From positions 15,901,373 to 15,965,372 of the forward strand of contig CM043792.1 of the NCBI GenBank assembly GCA_023974075.1: a stretch of 64,000 nt of DNA, given 5' to 3'. The notes under the pieces are model-generated. The model searched no databases. It worked only from the letters and a program-made list of their open reading frames with translations, and was not told the origin of the DNA. The stretch comes from Chaenocephalus aceratus. Its lineage: Eukaryota > Chordata > Actinopteri > Perciformes > Channichthyidae. Of the stretch, positions 1-10,846 are shown piece after piece; position 1 is the first letter of the stretch, and each line of letters opens with the position of its first letter. Position numbers and translations under genes: made by a program.

Positions 1-656
1 ATTTGAAAAATGAGTAATCTGATTACAGTTAGTTAGTACAGTAAACCTGAAGTGAATACATTTTGAAATACTTATTGGAATTATTGGTGGAAAAGTTTCC
101 TCACAAATGTAATATTCATTACCGGCAGAACTGTGTGCACACTGCATTCTGCACAGCGCTGCAGCATGTCTGTGAGCGAGAGAGAGATGCAGCGTGTCTG
201 TGGCCCCGCCCCCGCACGCAGATGAGAGAGAGAGAGATCTTTTAAAATATATTGAAAGTTAGAAACGGAGATGGTTAGATAAAATGTGCTAGCGCAGCTA
301 GCTAGCACCAGATGCTAACAACAACAACAATGCACGTAAGGTCTCTCTCTCGCTCGCTCGGACCACGCATACACACACCCTCCCGGTCCTCCAGATGGCC
401 AGTCGGTGCCTGCCGGTGAGCATGGAAGTGTGGTCTGCCACAAGCGGGCGGCAGGCTGTCAGCATCAGCTTGTAGATGGTATTTTAAACTCGATGCGCTC
501 TGAAACTACGGGGCGGCCAAGGTAAAAAAATACACATGCGTTAATCACGTTAAAATAATTAGTGGCGTAATTTTTTTTTTTTTGTTATCGGTATCGGTCT
601 TGAGAAGCAGGAAGTTATCGGTATCGGTTTCAAAAAACCAATATCGTGCATCCCTA
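1..656. mobile_element. Degraded hAT-like transposon fragment
   Basis: No gene is visible. The end of this stretch has a duplicated motif, gttatcggtatcggt (about 584-598 and 614-628), followed by a segment ending in atatcgtgcatcccta. In reverse complement this resembles the 'tagggatgcacgatat' ends I associate with fish hAT-type elements. The GA-rich and CpG-containing sequence before it (about 170-500) encodes nothing recognisable. The left boundary lies outside the window. The family is inferred from terminal sequence style, not from a transposase. Confidence 0.4.
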
Positions 657-1186
657 ATTTTTATCAGAAATAAGATGGCAGAAAAACATGCATTATGTAC
701 TATGGATGGGACTCTGACAAAGGTTCTTAATGAAATTGATACTGTTTGACTTTGTATATTGTAAACATATTTGTATCACTCATCAAATATAGCAGGAATG
801 AAGAGCAGCTGATTTGAAAAAACAAACGCGAGAGACGGCGGAGTTGACCGCAGTGCAGAATCGCTGTATAGTTTACATCTCCTAACAATGTTGTCCATTT
901 TAGACATAGGCTTATTATATTTACAGCCCTTAATAACATCCATTTTCTGGGCTCAATCTGGGCTCAATCTGTATCTGCTAAATTCACCTTGTTATAATAT
1001 TATCACCGCTTTTGTTTTGAAATCACTTCCGTGAGTTTCGCCCCGCCCCTCTCTCCAAGGACCATTGACCATTTAGTAAGGTAAAAAGCAAAAAGCAAAA
1101 GGCCTCTCAAACGCTCTTCCGTTTACATGTTTAATAAAGAAAAACAATTGGACGGTAGATACACGGATTCGAGATGAAGCCTTATG
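657..1186. other. Gene-free spacer, no clear feature
   Basis: I see no supported coding region here. A short direct duplication of tgggctcaatc occurs at about 949-972. The part after about 1030 is slightly more GC-rich and leads into the left arm of the inverted-repeat unit. Confidence 0.4.
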
Positions 1187-4135
1187 AAGCTTTGAACAAC
1201 AATCCTCACTCCCAGGTCGGCCTATGTTGACGTTATGTCAAGTCCCCTGCCGGCTTTTCCAACGCAAGGGGGGGGGCCTTAGCGTCCATTTTCAACGCAA
1301 GGGGGGGGGCCTTAGCGTCCATTTTCGCTTTCCGGGATGTCCATGTGCTTCTATGGACGCTCATGGAAGCACGGCATTCGTTTGTGTCGACTGCCCTTAA
1401 AGGCAATGAGAGCGTCCATTCTCATTGGATAACGGAGAATTGTACACCCGGAAGTAAATATTCCCCTTACTGACGATTGATTTTACAGTGATATCTGCAC
1501 TACTCATCGACTAAAAAACACCAGATTATCCTTGTTAATTACACAACATTGATTGGTTTAAATTGTGTGCAATGCTTTTGTATTTTTCCCCTTCGATTCG
1601 GAGAAAACAAATCTTTTTTCGGAGTAAAGGATGGCAGAAGACACTACACTACCCAGAATCCCCAGCTATCGTTTGGACTACACCTTAAGCTCTGTTTGAC
1701 GTCACGTGATCTTCACATTTCTCCCTGCAGAAAAAGAAACATGGCCGAACTTCGTTTATTCTGGGGTAAAATGCCTATTTTAAAGTTAGTTTGGCCATTA
1801 AAATGCGTTTTGATGTCATTTGATGCGAGAAATATGAGTTGTTATTTCAGATGATGTGTGCAGTGGATGTACATGATCTTTAGTTTGCTAGTTATTACGA
1901 AGATACTTCAGGAAATGCGTCCAACGTTTTCATTGTTACCAAGGTGGTTGCTAGGGACGCTGCTATCGATATTATTTCTGTTATGTTGTGTAACTGTTTA
2001 ATGGTGTTATCTTTATTGCTACCCCCTTCCCCGTCAACGTATAGTGTTGGTCCACAGCGCAAACATATTAGTTTAACACAATCCGCATCTAAAGATACGT
2101 TATTTTCCCCTGTGCAATTCCAGTCTCACATCTCAGAGCACATCGTGATTAACAATACCGGAAACAGACCGAAAACATTTTTAAAAAATAAAATAATACC
2201 TTATTCCGAGTGTGCTTGCTTTTCTCTTTGAAAGTCATCACATAACGGCATTGTAATACACGGTTCGGCTGCATTAAATATTACATATCTGCCGTAGTTC
2301 TGTATTTATAGCCCTGATGAGAAGACAAACATGAGGAACTGAAAACGTGACGTGGATCATAAATATATCAGCCATTGAACAACATCTTACATTTCTTTTC
2401 ACACAATACGTCTCCTTGCAGTATCAACACTAATTCGGCTCACTTTTATATTTGATCCAATTGGTAGATAGGCTGTATTTACACCATAAAGGTGCACAGA
2501 TGATATAAAGAGACACCTGGTGGTTAAAGCATGTTATTGAATTTCATTATTTTTATTATTAGATATTAATAGGATCCCTATAAAGTATATTCATTACTCG
2601 TTATTCTCTACTAATAGTTAATTAAAGACTGTATATAATGACTATTTTGCACATCCCGTTCAAGATTTCAAGATGTTCTAAGGTTTATTGACATATCATA
2701 TAGGCCTACACAACTATAGTGTAGTTCTGCACTGAATGAAAAACTTGGGTCGCAGGTTCCTCAACAGTGCATTACAAGACATCTATCAATATGTGTGAAG
2801 CACTTATTTTAACTGATATTATACATAATGTATTATACTCTTTTAAGATGTATGCAGATATTTCATATCCGGCCTTGTCAGGTATTGAACAATCAATAAA
2901 TAAAGAACACAGAATTGTTAAATATAAAACACAGAATTTGTGTGATTATACTAAATGATTTACAAATAAACACCACTGCATATTTAACTGTTACACATGC
3001 TGATGTAACGCAAATGTTCCAACTTGGGATCAATAAAGTATATCTTATCTTAAGCTGATCGATGGCTACTGCCATATTTGCAAAATTTGCCTCTGAACCT
3101 TGACAAGTGCATGTTTCAGGCTTATCAATTAATGTAATGTAATGTTATCAATTAACAACAGGAGCGGTCACAAACATAAGTCCAGCTGTTAAATAAAGCT
3201 CTTCTGACCTTAGCTGGCGTGTGGGTATATATTAATACTGCCCATTATGGGCACAAGCAATTTTCACCCATTTATTAATTATATGTTTTAAATGTGAGTG
3301 TTTCCTGTCCCCTAAACCTCCAGGGATGTACACAGTTTAATACTGGCAACTTCTTATTATGGGAAATACGAAAACGTCTTTTAAAACTACAACTCCCAGT
3401 AGAGACGTGCCATAGAGAACATGTTGCGAAACAGAATAGCCAGCATGTGTAGTTCTGGGGACGGGGTGGGGGAGGGGGGGGACGCGGTGGACCCGTTCAA
3501 ATCCAGTTTTGAACAGTCTGCCGTGGTTCCATCCCATTTCAAGTGCTGTTCGAGGCTCGGTAACCCTCGGAGCACACTCTCCAATCACAGAGCTTGAGGA
3601 CTATCACGGGGTTTGTCAAACAGAGCACATGGTGTAGTCCAAACGATAGCTGGGGATTCTGGGTAGTGTAGTGTCTTCTGCCATCCTTTACTCCGAAAAA
3701 AGATTTGTTTCTCCGAATTCGAAGGGGAAAAATACAAAAGCATTGCACACAATTTAAACCAATCAATGTTGTGTAATTAACAAGGATGATCTGGTGTTTT
3801 TTAGTCGATGAATAGTGCATATATCACTGTTAAAATCAATCGTCAGTAAGGGGAATATTTACTTCCGGGTGTACAATTCTCCGTTATCCAATGAGAATGG
3901 ACGCTCTCATTGCCTTTAAGGGCAGTCGACACAAACGAATGCGTGCTTCCATGAGCGTCCATAGAAGCACATGGACATCCCGGAAAGCTGAAAATGGACG
4001 CTAAGGCCCCCCCCCTTGCGTTGAAAATGGACGCTAAGGCCCCCCCCCTTGCGTTGGAAAAAAGCCGGCAGGGGACTTGACATACCGTCAACATAGGCCG
4101 ACCTGGGAGTGAGGATGTGTTGCTTTGAAGCTTTC
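1187..4135. repeat. Large inverted-repeat (foldback-like) unit, ~2.95 kb
   Basis: Two arms of about 500-530 bp lie in opposite orientation: left about 1187-1715, right about 3605-4135. The left arm starts near tcctcactcccaggtcggcc, and the same sequence appears as reverse complement near 4090-4115. Both arms carry a ~33-bp internal tandem duplication built around a G9 run (1262-1326 and 3998-4056), and both contain 'actacactacccagaatcc' or its complement. The ~1.9 kb between them has no recognisable transposase and no long open frame. Similar peptides can be read from both arms in opposite directions, which reflects the DNA repeat rather than a gene. It could be a foldback transposon or two copies of one repeat family inserted head to head. 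Confidence 0.65.
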
Positions 4136-4261
4136 CAGCCAATTTGTTCGCAAAAGGGTTCATCTCATGAGGCTTCATCATGGGCTTCATTTGAACACAA
4201 ACCCCCCTGTTGGTCAAAGTGGTGTAAAACAGGCAGGTTGGACATCTCAACAGTGTGCTCT

Positions 4262-4608
4262 CTCTCAGTGTTTCCTCAAACGTTTTCATACCAAGGACCA
4301 CTTAACCACTACAAAAATATTCGCGGACTCACTCCACAATATCCAAAAACACATCGTTTTTTATAAATCGCCTGAAAATGGTACAAACAAGTGGCCACAT
4401 GTGTGATGAAGGTGTTTGTGCTGGGCTATATCATGCAATTGAAAGTGAAACTTAAACTCGCTCCATGCGGAAATATTCCCGCGAGAGTGCGGAAAACTTA
4501 CATTATATTTATTTATTTAAAATGTGAAATTTAACCATATACTCACGGACCACTAGGGGGCGCTCACGGACCACCAGTTGTCCGCGGACCACACTTTGAG
4601 AAGCACTG
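4262..4608. mobile_element. hAT-like terminal fragment
   Basis: The stretch ends in ggaccacactttgagaagcactg. Its reverse complement starts cagtgcttctcaaa, a typical hAT-type terminus. Upstream, repeated 'ggaccac' blocks (about 4294, 4548, 4570, 4588) suggest internal subterminal repeats. No matching opposite terminus was found, so this is probably one end of a decayed element. Confidence 0.4.
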
Positions 4609-4904
4609 CTCTATCTCATACCGAATTCCCATTGAGTAAGCCTTAGAATAACTCTAAACAACGAACATTAAATCATATTTTCATGTTAACAATAGTGTAT
4701 TTATTCCAGTTGAATGATTGTGATTGAAAAGCCTAAGGAGGCTGGTAAACATTGCAAAGAGGGATTTGTATCCTTAATAATATTCCATAAACTTAACCAT
4801 GTTGTAGCCTGAGAAAGGCTAAACCATATCAAAGAATACATTTATTAACTACATTATCTCATTTAGCTGTAGCTTTTATAAACAACAAAAAAATACGTAT
4901 TGTT

Positions 4905-4978
4905 CAGTCGTTGAACCAGGGACCCTGCGGTCTTGGGTCAACTGCTTTCCAGCTGAGCCACAGCACACACACTAAATC
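4905..4978 (-). mobile_element. tRNA-like SINE head fragment
   Basis: Read on the minus strand, it shows a box-A-like tgtggctcagctgg and, about 35 bases later, a box-B-like ggttcaacgac. Spacing and order fit a tRNA-derived SINE promoter rather than a functional tRNA, because no clean acceptor stem is visible. No SINE tail could be defined. Confidence 0.35.
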
Positions 4979-5164
4979 TCCCTGAAAACACTGACACATA
5001 TGTAATTCTGTATTTATTGATGTTTTTATTCCTACATTTATCTATGCTTGTATCTATTTATTATGACATGTTCCGACCTCTATAAGTGAGGGTCTGAGCT
5101 CTCTTGATTCCATCGTGTCACCGGGCCCGGGTACAGGAGGGGTAATATGGTTGTTATTATACAT

Positions 5165-5465
5165 CCATGGGTATTATGAGCGTTGTGGTTCAACGGTTCA
5201 ACCGATCTGAATCGCTTCATGAAGCAGTCACGTGGTATCGACAGGCAGCGAGGCTTCGTTTGTCATCGATGACGTCACTGGCCCAAAACCCTCGATACAT
5301 GCTTCACAAAAAGCTTTGGGGATTACTCGACACACGCTCCGAAGCCTCGGCGCAATACGTAACATCACTAGTAGTAACTGTTCAAGAAGAAACTTTAAGG
5401 ATCTCAGTCAGACATCTTTATGAGACGATTACCAAACAAAGAAGTAGGACAACAAGGTATAATTG
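5165..5465. repeat. Probable old dispersed repeat, CpG-rich
   Basis: This is a CpG-rich island in AT-rich surroundings with motifs such as tcacgtggtatcgac and cgaagcctcgg, which resemble degraded fish DNA transposons. A 99-codon open frame crosses it but shows no recognisable domain and is probably not a gene. The assignment rests on composition and style only. Confidence 0.25.
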
Positions 5466-6569
5466 AGCAAACATACCTACATTGACAGCTCACAAAACTG
5501 GGAACTGCATCGATGTATTGCCTGAAATAGCACATTATGTACTTTTGTGTACTTTTCTGGTTTAGCATTTTTCCAAAGTAGCCTAGTTGATGCCCCAGTA
5601 ATTAGTTAAATTAAATGTCAAAGACTCAGTTACTCAGTGTAGGGAAGAAGGAGTGTGTTTGTGGATCTTGGTAGACCAGTGTGGCCCAAACAGGAGCCAT
5701 GCATGTCTGCCAGCTGAGGGTCAGGGCTGCTAATGTGGAGGTATACTGTATCTCTGGGTCAGCCTCATTCTCTTGGATTATACCCGGGGTCTCTGGGAGC
5801 CTGACACACAGTGAAGGAAACAACAGTCCTGTGCTTAAGGCTCAGGGCTGCTTAAGTTTGAGTTCACTGATTGATACTGCGTTATAGAATAATGACAGCG
5901 AGGAAGATTCAGTAAATTCCAATTTTTAAATGATCACCTGCTGAAATAAGAAAATGATGCAATTGTTCTACCTGTGGCCCATAGTTTTTCTATACAAAAA
6001 TATTAATCTTTTATCTTTACAGCCCAAACTTTCTGTGCACCTCAGGTCTTTAGACGTTGCATTTAAAATGCATTTATTGTTTATATATTTATTCACTTGC
6101 AATTTGTAAAAAGATCCTTAAGTTCTTGGATGATCAGATTTCAACCCAGTCCAATGAAACACAAGCAACTGGGAAGGCATTTTTTTTATTTATAATTCAT
6201 AAATAAAATATTATTTGAGTAGAGCTATAGGAGATCGCAAGGCTCCATGAATTTGATTAAAAATACAACTTATCTCAAGAAAATTCAGGAACTTGGTGAA
6301 TTGATATTTAATGAACCTATAATAACATCTGGATATTGTTTATGATCTGCAGTGGAATAATAATGTTTTGTTGTAGCTTGGTAGAACTCAATTCACTTTT
6401 CTACATATTATTATATCAAAACTCAAAATTAAATTCAAAAATGCAATTCATGAGCAACTTCAGTCTTTGTTTATTATTTGTTTAGGTTCCACTACAAAAC
6501 CTGTTTTAATAAAACTCTACTCATTTTATTGATCAACTGAGACTGATCCTCTTTTGGTTCCCACTGCAG
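5466..6569. other. Gene-free AT-rich stretch
   Basis: No coding region, RNA gene or well-defined repeat is supported here. Short open frames near 5626-5887 are on both strands and show no recognisable protein features. Confidence 0.4.
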
Positions 6570-6664
6570 GGCCGACGGAGGGCTGGAGGATCGGAAGGAG
6601 CTGAGAGACGATCTGTTCATGTCATTCATGATGACCTGCTGCATCTGGACAGTCTGGATCATAG
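6570..6664 (+). other. Isolated exon-like segment, unassigned
   Basis: A polypyrimidine-like run and cactgcag acceptor precede a 95-nt block that is open in one frame. It would encode an acidic/basic stretch (LEDRKELRDDLF) followed by a hydrophobic segment (FMSFMMTCCIWTVWII) and ends at atag followed by gtctgc, a weak donor. The codon pattern and amphipathic-then-hydrophobic character look like a genuine exon of a membrane protein, but I do not recognise the family and no neighbouring exons are visible. It may be a stranded pseudo-exon, or chance. It lies directly against a 190-bp (CA)n tract. Confidence 0.25.
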
Positions 6665-6676
6665 GTCTGCATATTC

Positions 6677-6875
<199 letters not shown>

Positions 6876-7989
6876 TCTATCTGATGGTGTTTCTGATTGT
6901 CTTATGTATTTTGATCAGCCTGCCATTCTGTCCTGGGTGAATAGGTGATTCATCCACATTGTGTTAGACCGAGATGGTGAACGTGAGTCTCGTCACCTTC
7001 TTGTCACTAAATTTTTGTTTGGCATTGAACCAGCTCGCAAAATGATTTCAGTCCTTCCAGCCTTATGAATACACTTTCTGACCAAGTTTTAAGAAAGTCT
7101 GTTCAATTATGATAATTCCACTCTTATTTTCAAGAAATATTTGTCACCCTGATAAATTATTAATGCTTTTCCAGGCATTATGAATGATATAAGGGCAGTT
7201 TGTTAGCTCAATTATGCAACGTACAGTATCACATTGTGTGATACCTTTGAATGGGTAATTACATGAAAACTGTATGAGGACTCTTCATACTAAACACATT
7301 TGGTTAGCCTTGATAAGCCTGGTGACGCTTCCTGTAACATCCAGCTGCTGTATACTCTCTTGTGAAATTGTTCTATCAGTGTTGTCAGTCACCTTCTATA
7401 GTGTTGTCCACTTAGAAAATAACCTTTTTTCTCGAATTCAGTGTCCTGTCTTTTTCTAGATTCATAAACATGTAACTGATTGTGCGCTTGATACTACGTA
7501 CATGTTTGAAATGAATGCTCCACATGACATATAAACAAATACAGTTGCTTTTATTGTGGCTACTAATGTACTGGAAACTTTGGCAAATATTGTTAAAGGT
7601 AAAATGGACATGGTTTTCTCAGCCATGTGACATGGAAAATGTACAATCAATCAATCAATCAAATTAATTGATATGTTGCTGATCAATAATGACCTAAAAA
7701 GAGACATATGGTTATTGATAAGACCATTTAAAAAAACTGAAACGTTAAAACTGAATTTATGTGTGAACCATCAGAAAAACTTTTGATGGACCTTCAAAGA
7801 TTTTTGCTTTACACTTGTCTAGTTACTAGAGCTTGACTTCAGATATGCAATCAGCTAAAACTCTTCAAATATGATTTTGAGTTCTGACATTTTTCAAGTA
7901 TCTGTATCATAACTTATAGTTTGGATATGCAGCTTACAGTAAGTGTCAAACAAAAGTTTGGCTTTGAATGATTTATATATAAGTTAGAG
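6876..7989. other. Gene-free AT-rich stretch
   Basis: No supported coding region. There is a short caat tandem run near 7645-7660. Otherwise it is unremarkable spacer before the hAT-like element. Confidence 0.4.
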
Positions 7990-9229
7990 CAGTGGTTCCC
8001 AAACTTTTTGTGCCCAAGGCACACCAAAGGACAAGTAAAAATCTCAAGGTACACCTATTGTGCAAAATAGCCCTTATAACACATGTTATCACTCATATCA
8101 TGTAACATATTTGTAAATGTGAATAATTATTTACTATTGCCAAATAAAATGTGACAAAGACAACTATATTACTCATGAAATATTTATTAACGAAATATTT
8201 CAGAAATTAATTTGAAACTGTATCAAATTAGGCTTCATCAAAACAGCAACACACTCATTTAAACAAGACAGGTCACAACATTAAAAATGAGGCAAAGGAA
8301 ACTCAGCAGAAATTCAGCACAGAGAACTGTCAATGCAAGGAAGCTGCATTTTCCATGGTCCTGAACTACAAATTATAAATGTAACATTTCAGCAATCAGC
8401 ATTGAAACATGTGCTATTGTAAATATTTTTGCCGACTTACAAATTTGTGAGATACATGTGCCTGTCGGGGCACGCAGAATTTTGTAATCCTTGGCACTGA
8501 GGAGAGGGCCACTCGCAAGTCCTGTTCAACAGAGAGCCGTGACCTCCTGTTGTTCTTCATGTAAATCAGAGTAGAGAACGCCAACTCCAGAGATGGGGTC
8601 GTTACTAAAAAAATGTAATATATTACATATTACTTTTTTTTTAAAAAAGAAGTAATATATTACACTACTTCGTTACTATCTACATAAAGTAACTCGTTAC
8701 TTTACTCGCCAAGCACGTACGAACTGCGCATGCGTGAGTGGCAATAACTTTCCTTACCAGCAGGCGGCGGTAGTGTGTATTTGTCATTCAAAACAGGCAA
8801 CAACCGGAAGACAGAGAAGAAGAACTACGTGATATAAACAAAACAACAAATAGCGTGTGCGGTAGCTTCACCTTAGCATGTGTTCTTTGCAGGTGTTTGT
8901 TGAGGTTTGACGTGGTGTTTCCAGCAGTGGATAACAGCTTCTGGCCTGGACACAGTTTGCACCTCACCGTCACATTCCTGTCTATTCCTCGGACGAACTC
9001 AAAGTAATGGGCATACCTCCACCCCTCGAAAGTTATCGCTGACTCAGCCATGTTTATGCAGCACTGCACGTGGAGATGTGAACGCGCAAGTCGCGCAGAT
9101 TACGTACATATAAACCTACAAAGTACTGATATAGTAAATAAAAAAAATATTATTTCTGTGTAGTTGTATATTGCAATAATAACGTATGGTTGTCACAAAA
9201 TCCCACGGCACACCGTTTGGGAACCACTG
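7990..9229. mobile_element. hAT-like element with perfect 15-bp terminal inverted repeats
   Basis: The ends match as inverted repeats: cagtggttcccaaac at 7990-8004 and gtttgggaaccactg at 9215-9229. Similarity continues inwards as 'ggcacacc' on both sides. The total length is 1240 bp, too short for an autonomous hAT. No clean 8-bp target duplication is obvious (flanks agttagag versus ccgcctag). The interior from about 8590 to 9120 looks like a second, nested hAT-type fragment, with strings such as gtaactcgttactttactcg. This outer element is therefore probably non-autonomous and was later invaded. Confidence 0.7.
8788..9069 (-). pseudogene. BED zinc-finger fragment of a hAT-type transposase
   Basis: The minus strand encodes 93 residues. 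After WRYAHYFEFV there is a Cys-x2-Cys pair (CKLC), then about 20 residues later a His-x4-His pair within NKHLQRTHAKV. This is the C2H2 arrangement of BED fingers found at the N-terminus of hAT transposases and ZBED proteins. The frame ends soon after and no catalytic RNase H-like domain follows, so it is a fragment. It lies inside the 7990-9229 element in a block whose 'gtaactcgttactt' strings suggest a different hAT family. Confidence 0.6.
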
Positions 9230-9774
9230 CCGCCTAGAGAGATAAGAGTTATGACACTCTTCGATGTCCCCACCAGCCGGTCACGTGGTTTATGTATGCC
9301 GGTGTTGTGTCACATTTTCCCCCCCGTCATGAAATGCCCCCCTTGTCACGGGAACGCGCATTTCTAAATGACACGTTTACACCTTAAAACGATGTTTAAA
9401 ACGAAAAGTAAACGTTCAGGGTTTTTATTAATGGTAATTGTCAGACTGTGAGTTGTTTAGTGGTAGCTCATAGTCTTGATTCTTCTGGTTTAACTTTTCG
9501 CTCCGTATTTGAGGTGTCGAAATTCATTCGTCACTTCCTTTTCAATTTTAGTTTTTTTAATCTTTTTTTTATCATTATTGTTACGTCCTGTCTGTATAAA
9601 CGTGCTTTAAAATGTATTGTTTAATTTTACATAGTTGTCATCTAATAATCAAAATATATGTTTACAAATGTTACATAGTCTTTGTCATATTATTATATAC
9701 GCTATGCGTACAAAATAAAAGTGTGACATTCATGAAACTTGCTCCATTTATTGGTACCAGTCCTAGAACCATAC
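9230..9774. other. Gene-free spacer
   Basis: No gene is seen. The first ~130 bp is GC-rich with a C7 run near 9319 and may be the remains of a repeat. The rest is AT-rich. Confidence 0.35.
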
Positions 9775-10390
9775 CCTGAAAAATGCTTGAGGGTGGGATT
9801 CATAGAAACCTGCATAGAAAACATGTCTACCCATACTTTTATAATTTTTGAATCATAAATCTAATCGCCAGAAGCAAAATGCTAACATTATGCCATAAAG
9901 GAACTACAGCCGAGTACAGCAGCACGACTTCAACGTCATGCCGACTTAAGATCCATATTCAAAAATACAGATTCTAAATTGTACAAGTTGAATTGTTTGT
10001 TTTAACAGTTTGCAAGAGCGCAGGGACTTGCTTTCAAGTAGAACAGGGGCAAACAAACTTAGCGGGAGTGTTTACGTATTCGGTGTAATGACGTACAACG
10101 TCCTCGACAACTTCTGTAGTCCTATTCAGCCACTTGTTAACAACCATCGTTTTTCAGACACGTAAACTCTTCAGAAATCACCAGCGGGGTCACTGCTGAT
10201 GGATTTAATGTTGAAGAACAAAACGTGATCTGTCTCTTAAATGTGTGTCAACCACAGACCTTATTTCCAGATATTTTCCCAAATCTTATGGAGAAATCCC
10301 ATTGACTCTGAGACGAGGGAACCGGTAGTGGTAAAATGCTAACTCACTTCCGGGTTTTAGGACTCGTCACTGCACCACTCTATGCCGCTC
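9775..10390 (-). repeat. Dispersed repeat shared with mettl2a intron 3
   Basis: Two segments recur elsewhere in the window. The block at about 9820-9870 (ending in aatcataaatctaatcg) reappears at about 52588-52635. The block at about 10250-10380 reappears, mainly in inverted orientation, at about 52430-52550 (common string ggaaataaggtctgtgg). No transposase is visible. The element is probably a non-autonomous transposon or a decayed LINE/DNA repeat. Confidence 0.5.
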
Positions 10391-10740
10391 ACAAAAACAA
10401 CCATCGACACTGGGTCGGGTCGATCATCACTGGAAAGTGGAATGAATTATTCTGAGGTACGCGTATAAGCTCTTAGACTTATTCTGCAATGTAAAGAAGA
10501 AACCAAAAGTGATTTGATCAAGCTGATGGTTTTAAGTGAATAACCTTTATTTGTTGTATGTATTTAAAATAAGGCGTTATTTAAATACTAATTGTTATTT
10601 GTATTGTAAGCAGTAAGGAGCTGTGGTACTCTGTCTCAGTGACAGGAACACACTTTTTTTCTAAGAAACTTGGATTGGACAACAGGAATATATTGTTGTT
10701 TTTTTATTGTAAAAGATACATTTAAAAATCGTTTGGATCT

Positions 10741-10828
10741 GTGTTGATGATGTCATCATATTATCATTTGAATATATTTCTAATCCTGTTGGCTTGATCC
10801 TTTGGGGTCATGATGATGTCATCAACAC
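10741..10828. promoter_or_regulatory. Paired CRE/ATF-like palindromes upstream of kinase locus
   Basis: Two ~19-bp arms (10741-10759 and 10810-10828) form an inverted repeat with only two mismatches. Each contains the palindrome tgatgtcatca, which resembles a CREB/ATF or AP-1 half-site pair. They sit 20-110 bp before the open frame of the HIPK-like locus. A promoter role is inference; they could be remnants of a transposon end. Confidence 0.25.
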
Positions 10829-10846
10829 ATTTAGAATGCTTTTACT

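Noticed and set aside
3843..4301. 152-codon minus-strand open frame with an internal peptide repeat
   Set aside because: The repeat comes from the tandem G-run duplication in the right arm of the inverted-repeat unit; the frame crosses repeat boundaries and matches no protein family.
4905..4978. Possible tRNA gene on the minus strand
   Set aside because: Box A and B are present, but no closed acceptor stem or anticodon arm could be folded by eye; a SINE head is more likely.
5167..5466. 99-codon plus-strand frame
   Set aside because: No domain, CpG-rich repeat-like DNA; more likely an old transposon.
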